Source: Dongia_B soli
Lineage (GTDB): Bacteria > Pseudomonadota > Alphaproteobacteria > Dongiales > Dongiaceae
Assembly (NCBI RefSeq): GCF_034044715.1
Contig: NZ_JAXCLW010000003.1
Span: 434,001 to 498,000 of the forward strand
Direction: 5' to 3'
DNA length: 64,000 nt
The translations under genes were made by a program, and so were the position numbers. Below, piece by piece: positions 8,811 to 14,498 of the stretch (the first letter of the stretch is position 1; each line of letters begins with the position of its first letter). The notes under the pieces were generated by a model. That model worked only from the letters and a program-made list of their open reading frames with translations. It searched no databases and was not told where the DNA came from.

Positions 8811-9836
8811 ATGCGTAGTCATTTTCTGAATTATACCGCTGTCGGGCTGTTCGTCTCCGCCATGGTGATCGCACTGATTGTCGTGGTGCTGATGCTGAGC
8901 GGCCGCAGTGGTCCGACGGATCGTTACTCGATCGTTTTCGACAATGTCAGCGATATGAAATACGGCACGGTGGTGCGCTATGAGGGATATACGATCGGCG
9001 AAGTCAACAAGATCGAGCCAGAGCGTTCGGACAACCGCTACCACTTTCGCGTCTTCGTCGATGTGAAAAAGGGCTGGCAGATCCCGGCCGATTCAGTCGC
9101 GCGCATTGCCGCGTCAAGCTTCCTCGCCGCCAAGACGATCGAGATTGCCGGCGGCAGGGCGCCGGAAGTGATCCAGCCAGGGGGCGAAATCCCCGGAGGA
9201 TCGCCAGCCGATATATTCACGCTGATGAGTTCCGTCGCCGCCGAGATCGGCGATCTTAGCAATTCCTCGCTGAAGCCGATGCTGGCGAAGATCAGCGATA
9301 CGATCGACCGGATCGGCATGGCCACTGAAGGCAATCTCAATCAGCTCTTTGGCTCGCTCAATAGCATCGCGAAATCGGTGCAGGACAAGACACCGCAGAT
9401 CGCCAATGATATCGCTAGGCTGACTGCGCAATTGAACACCGAAATGGGCCAGATCGACAAAATCCTTTCCGACGGCAATGTTGCGACAATCCAGCGTTCC
9501 CTCGGCCATGTCGAGGATGCCTCCGCCAATGCCGCGGCGGCCACCAAAGATCTGAAAACGCTGTCGCAGAAAGCCAGGGCCTTGGCGGATCAGTTGAACA
9601 ATCTGGTGCAGGGCAATACGCGGAATGTCGACAGATCCGTGGCAGATCTCGCTTATATCCTGCGGACGCTGTCGCAAAATATCGATGCCATTACGCATAA
9701 TCTGGAAGGAAGCACGCGCAATATGAACGAGTTCAGCCGTCTGATCCGGCAGAATCCTGGCCTACTTCTTTCCGGTGGCAGCCCATCTCCAGATCGCGGC
9801 CTGACACCGGTTCCGGATCAGTCCAAGGATCAGTGA
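8811..9836 (+). CDS. mlaD: MCE-domain lipid-transport protein (MlaD-like)
   Basis: 341 residues. One N-terminal membrane anchor (residues about 7-29, rich in V/I/L) is followed by a single MCE domain (about 38-115, YSIVFDNVSDMKYGTVVRYE). The rest is a long, mostly helical periplasmic part with repeated NxxxxL patterns, ending in a Pro/Ser-rich tail. MCE proteins form hexameric rings on the periplasmic side of the MlaEF complex. At 341 residues it is nearly twice the length of E. coli MlaD; the extra helical region is common in alphaproteobacterial members. Its stop is 1 nt before the next gene. Confidence 0.9.
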   Translation: MRSHFLNYTAVGLFVSAMVIALIVVVLMLSGRSGPTDRYSIVFDNVSDMKYGTVVRYEGYTIGEVNKIEPERSDNRYHFRVFVDVKKGWQIPADSVARIAASSFLAAKTIEIAGGRAPEVIQPGGEIPGGSPADIFTLMSSVAAEIGDLSNSSLKPMLAKISDTIDRIGMATEGNLNQLFGSLNSIAKSVQDKTPQIANDIARLTAQLNTEMGQIDKILSDGNVATIQRSLGHVEDASANAAAATKDLKTLSQKARALADQLNNLVQGNTRNVDRSVADLAYILRTLSQNIDAITHNLEGSTRNMNEFSRLIRQNPGLLLSGGSPSPDRGLTPVPDQSKDQ

Positions 9837-9837
9837 T

Positions 9838-10434
9838 ATGAAGCCGGGAATGCCGCGCCACCTTCTGATCCTGTCGGTCCTCACCCTCGTCGGCTGCGCC
9901 GCACCTGAGGTGCCGAAGGAACAGTATTTCCGCCTGATCGCCACACCTGCCGAGACACCTGTCGCAAAACCCCTGAAGGGCATCGTCGAAGTTCCGCCCT
10001 TCGATGCAGAAGGCGTCCTGGCAGAAAGGCCTTTGTTGTTCACCGCCGATGGGGGCCGCAAGCTGGAGCAGCGCAATTACGCCTATTGGACCAATTCGCC
10101 GCCGCAAATGCTGCGCGATCAACTGGTCACCTATCTGCGCAGCGCTCAGATTGCAAAAGAGGTGGTGCCGAGCGAGCTGCGGGTCGATGCGAAATATGTG
10201 GTGAGAGGAAAGCTACGGCGCCTGGAGCAAACCGCCAATCCCGATGGCGGCGTCATCGAGATTGAGGTCGCTCTGCTTGATGAAGACACGAACCGCCTTA
10301 TTGCCAGCAAGGTCTTCCTTGCCAAAGAGCCGGCGACCAGCGGCGATATCGATGATGCGGTAGCGGCGCTCAATACCGGAATGAACCAGATATTCCGCGA
10401 GATCGCCGGCATGATCAGCCGGCCTCACTCGTGA
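9838..10434 (+). CDS. ABC-type transport auxiliary lipoprotein (PqiC-like)
   Basis: 198 residues. The N-terminus has a lipoprotein signal peptide with lipobox LVGC (Cys20). The mature part resembles the PqiC/ABC-type auxiliary lipoprotein family, with EQYFRL and IVEVPPFDAEGVLAERPLLF segments. These proteins sit at the outer membrane and pair with MCE proteins. It is the last gene of the Mla-type cluster and ends 19 bp before the left boundary of the transposon, so the insertion did not damage it. Confidence 0.88.
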   Translation: MKPGMPRHLLILSVLTLVGCAAPEVPKEQYFRLIATPAETPVAKPLKGIVEVPPFDAEGVLAERPLLFTADGGRKLEQRNYAYWTNSPPQMLRDQLVTYLRSAQIAKEVVPSELRVDAKYVVRGKLRRLEQTANPDGGVIEIEVALLDEDTNRLIASKVFLAKEPATSGDIDDAVAALNTGMNQIFREIAGMISRPHS

Positions 10435-10448
10435 ACTGGTGCAATTGA

Positions 10449-10453
10449 TGAGC
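10449..10453. repeat. 5-bp target-site duplication TGAGC (left copy)
   Basis: TGAGC directly abuts the left terminal repeat. The identical pentamer abuts the right terminal repeat at 14304-14308. Five-bp duplications are the hallmark of Tn7/Mu-type DDE transposition. Confidence 0.85.
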
Positions 10454-10479
10454 TGTTGAATTAAGCATTACTTGGCCAC
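10454..10479 (+). repeat. Left terminal inverted repeat
   Basis: Reads inward TGTTGAATTAAGCATT, then ACTTGGCCAC. It matches the right end (14303 back to 14278) at 20 of 26 positions, including TGT, GAAT, GCAT and TTGGCCAC. Confidence 0.85.
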
Positions 10480-10538
10480 GGGCAAGGCAATTCGTGGCCG
10501 AAATGGCCCCTGCTCCCCGAGACACTTACCCCGCTTTC

Positions 10539-10555
10539 AGGCATAAATCGGCCAA
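10539..10555 (+). repeat. Subterminal repeat, candidate TnsB-binding site
   Basis: AGGCATAAATCGGCCAA repeats the GGCATAA-nn-YGGCCAA core found in both terminal repeats and again at 14261-14277. Multiple transposase-binding copies at each end are typical of Tn7-like elements. Confidence 0.55.
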
Positions 10556-10651
10556 ATTCTCTAAATTTGCGAATATGTTGACCAAACTCCACCAGATATT
10601 TTCTCTTGCGGGCTCGCTCTCCTTTTCTCCTCCTGATACCCTTTTCGTGTA

Positions 10652-10689
10652 ATGACCGTTTATACGGTTTTCCGTATAAATGACCGTTT
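10652..10689. promoter_or_regulatory. Nested dyad and direct repeats upstream of the element's first gene
   Basis: The direct repeat ATGACCGTTT occurs at 10652-10661 and 10680-10689. Between them a perfect 9-bp inverted repeat, TTTATACGG/CCGTATAAA, has a 4-nt centre. ACCGT-TTAT-ACGGT forms a second overlapping dyad. This looks like an operator for a dimeric repressor about 65 bp ahead of the first element gene. Confidence 0.5.
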
Positions 10690-10752
10690 GCTGAAAAAAG
10701 TACAGAAGATGGTGAGCACGTAACTAATGCTCGCAGAGGATCCGCGTGTGTG

Positions 10753-11700
10753 ATGGCGCCTTCGATAAAACGCCTTAAGGAAATTGAGTCCGAGCTTGGC
10801 ACTCTAGTCCACTGGGAAAAGCGCCCATGGGTAAAGATCGGGATCCAATTGAATGCTGCACATGATTGGCAGGGGTGGGAGCAAAATGAGCGGTCCTTCT
10901 CGGCGTGGCTCGCCGATATCGCGGAAAAATTGGAATTAAACCCCAGCAACCTGTGGCGATATTACAGTGCAATTCGCTGGTATAATGAGACACTCGAAAA
11001 TGAACATTGGGACGGCACCAAGCTACCACCTGCTATTTCTCTTTCGAATACAACAAGCCCAGAAAATATAGAATTGCTGGCGAAACTCCAAAGGGTGCTT
11101 CCTGATAGAGAATTTAAAGAACTAGCATCGAAGGTTGTTTTTGGAAAAGTTTCACGCTCGGCAATGAGAGAGGTCTGGGAGATCTATCGCCCGGCCCTTC
11201 AGGGAAAAACGGCACGCGGGCGTTCCTCCAGCGCACCGCGGATCGACGTCGAAAATCCGACACAGATGGATGCTAAATGGAGAGCGGATTTCGTGGCCCT
11301 CATTCAGCACGAGGCTTCTTGGACCGGTGCGTCGGATCCCTCTCTATATAAGGTGATCCCCGCAGTATCGTTTTACGCGGAGGAAGGGCCAAAAATCGAA
11401 TTCGACGCCGTTGTTCTTCTTCAAAGGTCCCCAAAAACGCCTCTGGAGTTTCACGGAGTAAAAATTCTTCCGCCATCTTCGCGTATTCCCAAACGCACAG
11501 CGGCACTTCTCGGCCAAAAGTGCGATTTCATATGGTTCGTCTCGTCCGATCCCGATATGTCGCAAGGCCCGGATTCCACTTCAGGTATTCTCATTGTTGT
11601 TGAGGCTAAGGTCCAAGTGGCGCAGCAACCACAAAATTCATCCACGACCCCCAACCATTCCGCAGAACTGGCTCGCACCATCCTTCAACAAGTGTTCTAA
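10753..11700 (+). CDS. Unrecognised protein: HTH-like N-terminus plus PD-(D/E)XK-like C-terminus
   Basis: 315 residues; I do not recognise a named family. Residues about 50-80 (SFSAWLADIAEKLELNPSNL and on) look like a helix-turn-helix of ParB/KorB style. The C-terminal half contains EFDAVVLLQ (Asp218) and ILIVVEAKVQ (Glu284, Lys286), which fits a PD-(D/E)XK restriction-endonuclease-like core with a long insert. It is the first gene inside the Tn7-like element and ends 62 bp before the TnsA-TnsB gene, so a role in transposition, element control or defence is possible but unproven. The start is uncertain: GTG at 10750 or ATG at 10753, with GAGG about 10-13 nt upstream. Codon use is more AT-rich than neighbours. 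Confidence 0.7.
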   Translation: MAPSIKRLKEIESELGTLVHWEKRPWVKIGIQLNAAHDWQGWEQNERSFSAWLADIAEKLELNPSNLWRYYSAIRWYNETLENEHWDGTKLPPAISLSNTTSPENIELLAKLQRVLPDREFKELASKVVFGKVSRSAMREVWEIYRPALQGKTARGRSSSAPRIDVENPTQMDAKWRADFVALIQHEASWTGASDPSLYKVIPAVSFYAEEGPKIEFDAVVLLQRSPKTPLEFHGVKILPPSSRIPKRTAALLGQKCDFIWFVSSDPDMSQGPDSTSGILIVVEAKVQVAQQPQNSSTTPNHSAELARTILQQVF

Positions 11701-11712
11701 TTTTGATGATTT

Positions 11713-11735
11713 ACTCTAGCCCGCTAGAGTATAAT
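11713..11735 (+). promoter_or_regulatory. Palindrome plus TATAAT box ahead of the TnsA-TnsB gene
   Basis: ACTCTAGC-CC-GCTAGAGT is a perfect 8-bp dyad (11713-11730) whose last base begins a consensus TATAAT (11730-11735). The arrangement suggests a repressible internal promoter 28 bp ahead of the tnsAB ATG. A matching -35 box is not obvious. Confidence 0.45.
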
Positions 11736-11762
11736 TGTCCTGCCGAGTCGGAGGAAGACGCC

Positions 11763-13586
11763 ATGTTAGATGACCAAGCGGTCGAGAGGCTTATGGCCGA
11801 TCTAGAACTACCAGATCGCGGTAGAGAATTAGTTCGGCATGCACGTTCGAAAAGCCCCGTGCGACAGGTCCGCTCTACGCTGAGTAATTCAGTGATTTCC
11901 CAATACAGCCAGAAAATGGGCGGCCGGCATCTTGAGCTTGAAAGCAGAACGGTAGAGTCAGCGGCAGCGACCATTTATGAAACCGATGCCGCCTGCCTGG
12001 AGTACTGGCCTCAACCATTTCAAGCCGAACTCATTCTTTGCGACACCGATGGACGACGGATCGGTCGGACGCGCCACATCCCCGATTTCATGATCATAAC
12101 GAAAACACGTATTCTGGTTGTTGAGTGGCGAGAAGAATCTCGACTTATCAAGTACTCGCTGAAAGGCAAACAGTATTCTAAGGATGAAAACGGCCGTTGG
12201 CATTATCGTGCAGCCGAAGAATACTTCGGCGGCACCGGTCTGACTTATGAGCTGCATAGTGCCAACGAGCTGTCACGCAACTACGTCCTGAATGCGCGCT
12301 TTCTCGAGGAGTATCGATCCGACAGAGCTCCAAAACTCGATCTGGCTGTCAGTCGTACCTTGTCGGAACTCCTTATTGCCCACGGTGCGATACCATTCGT
12401 CGAACTCATTCAAAAGCACGGATTTACGGCCGATCAGATTTTTCTGGGTCTTACTAGCGGCATCGGAGCGGTCGATCTTAATGCCGACCGCCTGGACGCA
12501 ACCGCCGATCTTATAATCTTTAGAGACGCTTCCCTGTGCCGCGTTCATCATATAATCCATGCGCGGGGGGAAGAATCTTTGCCGTTGCCGAGTGTCGCCA
12601 AACTGACGCAGGGGACGAGCCTAAACATCGGCTCACAAGCCTACACCGTCATTTCAACGTGTGAGAACGGCATCACACTGCAAGACTCACGAGGCGAACT
12701 CTCCTTTTTGTCCATGGAACACGTTGACGCTCTGCATCAGAGTCAGGATATAACTTCGATTGTAAACCCAAAAGGAGAGCAATCGCAGATCAGATATGTC
12801 TCGCAGCTTTCCCAAGAACAGCTTGAAAGAGCTTTAGCTCGGTACCACGCTCTGGGTGGCTCTGGCCGCTCCGCAAGAAGGTGGAGAAAGCGCGTCGCTG
12901 GCCTTTCAACTCTAGCTGAGAAACTAATCGCCCTATCGGATAGAATTGACGAACGCGGCAATCGGACTTGCCGCATCTCATCACTCTCGCTAGAAGCCGC
13001 AGATAGATGCGTTCAACGACTTTACAATACCAAGGAAGGTCGCACTGCGTTCGCTGTTTGGGAAGTATACGAAAACGAGTGCCTTCAACAAAATATCGAC
13101 GCCATGTCGTATGCCACCTTTTGTAACCGACTTAAAGATACTGGTTCGATAGAGATCCGAGAAGGCAAACGAAAGGCATATCAGGTAAATCCAATTCCAT
13201 TGGTATTTGATTATCGTTTTCCGGTGGATGGGGTTCGACCACACGAGGTTTGCTACATCGATCATACTATATGGAGTATTGCGACAATCAGCCCCGGCGG
13301 GTTAGATCTCGGGAAGCCGACTTTGACGCTTGCAACAGACGGTCACGTCACGAAGATGCGTGCGTTCTATCTCTCTTATGATCCGCCATCAGCAGCCGTT
13401 GTCCTAATGGTTCTCAGAGACTATTGCCGACGTAATGGTCGGCTTCCGACACCTTTGGCCAAGCGGTTGTATTGGTTGGAGGGAACCATGAGCCATATGG
13501 GGACAGTCTTTACGCTGCAATCGCTGACAGCCGAAAAACCGCTGAGCGCGCCTGTAAGAACCGGCAAGCACCAGTCCATTTCCTAG
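11763..13586 (+). pseudogene. TnsA-TnsB fusion transposase, 3'-truncated
   Basis: Starts at an ATG with GGAGGA 7 nt upstream. Residues 60-130 form a TnsA-type nuclease: YETD (Glu73), HIPDFMI (Asp108) and VVEWR (Glu121). The usual catalytic lysine after this glutamate is Arg123. Residues about 370-490 are the helical DNA-binding region of TnsB/Mu transposases. CYIDHTIWSI (Asp500) is the first DDE aspartate of the rve core. The homology stops near RRNGRLP (about 13445), before the second Asp and the Glu. The frame then runs through unrelated sequence to a stop at 13586. TnsB, which joins transposon ends, is therefore dead; the TnsA part may also be altered. Confidence 0.8.
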
Positions 13587-14119
13587 AGCGGGAAGTGTGT
13601 GAACTCCGAAGCCGCGACGGTGTGCCAGTTCGGGTCATAGGTGCTACGCTGTGGACTGACTTTTCCCCCTTTGGCGAGCAGCGCGCCTTGGCTGATATGG
13701 AGCGTGCTTGGCGCGACATGAATGACTATGTGCGAATAAAGATTCGCGATCCATTCAGTGGCGAAAAGATCCGTCTGACGCCCCAGAATACCTCAGACTT
13801 CCATCTGGCCAGCCGGCGCTTCATCGAAGCGGAACTTGCAAGGAAGTTCAACGGATACACAATCATCTTGACCCATCACGCGCCGTCTGGCCAAAGCTTA
13901 CCGAGCTTTCGTCAGGAAGATCCTCATGCCGCGGCCTATGCGTCGTCTCTAGAAGATCTAATAGAGGCATTTCAGCCGCACCTTTGGGCTCATGGGCACG
14001 TCCATAGTTCGGCCGACTATACGATCGGGAGTACGCGAGTAGTGTGTAATCCTAGAGGCTATGTCCCAGATTACTCCAATCGAGCCTTCAATTCTGAATT
14101 AGTTGTGGAGCTAAAGTGA
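13442..14119 (+). pseudogene. Metallophosphoesterase, 5'-truncated remnant
   Basis: About 225 codons in a frame different from the TnsA-TnsB gene. It holds VLVGGNHEPYGDS (GNHE motif), TIILTHHAPSG and HGHVHS, three of the metal-binding blocks of calcineurin-like phosphoesterases. The first block (DLHxE type, some 60-80 residues) is missing. Its reading frame overlaps the end of the broken transposase gene, so a deletion joined two formerly separate genes near 13435-13450. It was probably cargo of the element. Confidence 0.75.
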
Positions 14120-14147
14120 TCTTCCACAGGGACGGAACGCGGCGCCT

Positions 14148-14171
14148 GCGACAATTTATGCCGAATTCCAC
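14148..14171 (-). repeat. Subterminal repeat, candidate TnsB-binding site (right end)
   Basis: Read on the minus strand it is GTGGAATTCGGCATAA followed by ATTGTCGC, closely matching the right terminal repeat in the same orientation (GTGGAAT, GGCATAA and TTG shared). Confidence 0.55.
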
Positions 14172-14260
14172 GGGAACCGTCATTCAAGACCTGAAGCATA
14201 AAGTGTCGTTCCCCACAGTTTACTTTCATTCCACAGCAATTAATGGCCAAAATCTCCTTA

Positions 14261-14277
14261 AGGCATAACGTGGCCAA
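14261..14277 (+). repeat. Subterminal repeat copy near the right end
   Basis: AGGCATAACGTGGCCAA repeats the core seen at 10539-10555. It lies head-to-head with the right terminal repeat. Confidence 0.45.
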
Positions 14278-14303
14278 GTGGCCAACTTATGCCCGATTCC
14301 ACA
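14278..14303 (-). repeat. Right terminal inverted repeat
   Basis: Read inward on the minus strand: TGTGGAATCGGGCATA, then AGTTGGCCAC. It matches the left end at 20 of 26 positions. Confidence 0.85.
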
Positions 14304-14308
14304 TGAGC
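14304..14308. repeat. 5-bp target-site duplication TGAGC (right copy)
   Basis: Identical to 10449-10453 and directly adjacent to the right terminal repeat. Confidence 0.85.
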
Positions 14309-14332
14309 AGACGTTCGAAATCATGGAGGAAG

Positions 14333-14409
14333 TGGTGGGCCCGGAGGGACTTGAACCCCCGACAACACCGTTATGAGCGGCGCGTTCTAACCAACTGAAC
14401 TACAGGCCC
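14333..14409 (-). tRNA. tRNA with CAT anticodon, probably tRNA-Ile2 (lysidine type)
   Basis: 77 nt with the CCA end encoded. The acceptor stem GGGCCTG pairs with CGGGCCC (one G-U type pair). The anticodon loop is CTCATAA and the T-arm contains GGTTCAAGTCC. The CAT anticodon fits elongator Met or Ile2. C4-G69 and C5-G68 pairs, recognised by TilS in E. coli tRNA-Ile2, are present, which favours Ile2. It is transcribed leftward, and the Tn7-like element ends 29 bp beyond its 3' end. Confidence 0.92.
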
Positions 14410-14459
14410 AACCGGGCACCGATACCGGCGCCAGCCATCTTGCGACAGGCAGAGCTATA

Positions 14460-14490
14460 GCACCCCCGCCCCACTTTGGGGAGAGGGTGC
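14460..14490 (-). terminator. Possible rpoD terminator hairpin
   Basis: GCACCC at one side pairs with GGGTGC at the other, with an inner CCCC/GGGG pair. It lies 8 bp past the rpoD stop on its transcript. No U-run follows. Confidence 0.4.
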
Positions 14491-14498
14491 GGAAAGCT

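Larger units (their letters stand above)
10454..14303. mobile_element. Decayed Tn7-like transposon (3850 bp)
   Basis: The element starts with TGT and ends with ACA, is bounded by 26-bp imperfect inverted repeats (20 of 26 matching) and is flanked by an exact 5-bp duplication TGAGC. Inside are an HTH plus nuclease-like gene, a TnsA-TnsB fusion broken in its catalytic core, and the 3' part of a metallophosphoesterase gene. Base composition is clearly more AT-rich than the flanks. TnsC and TniQ/TnsD genes are absent, so it cannot move by itself. The right boundary lies 29 bp past the 3' end of a tRNA gene, like Tn7 next to glmS. The tnsAB gene reads from the far end towards the tRNA. Confidence 0.88.

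Noticed and set aside
10454..14303. Prophage or IS element as the origin of the AT-rich island
   Set aside because: No phage integrase, structural genes or IS transposase are seen. The 5-bp duplication, TGT/ACA ends and TnsA-TnsB homology point to Tn7-like.
10454..14303. CRISPR-associated transposon
   Set aside because: No Cas genes, repeats or spacers exist in the element; the remaining genes give no sign of RNA guidance.
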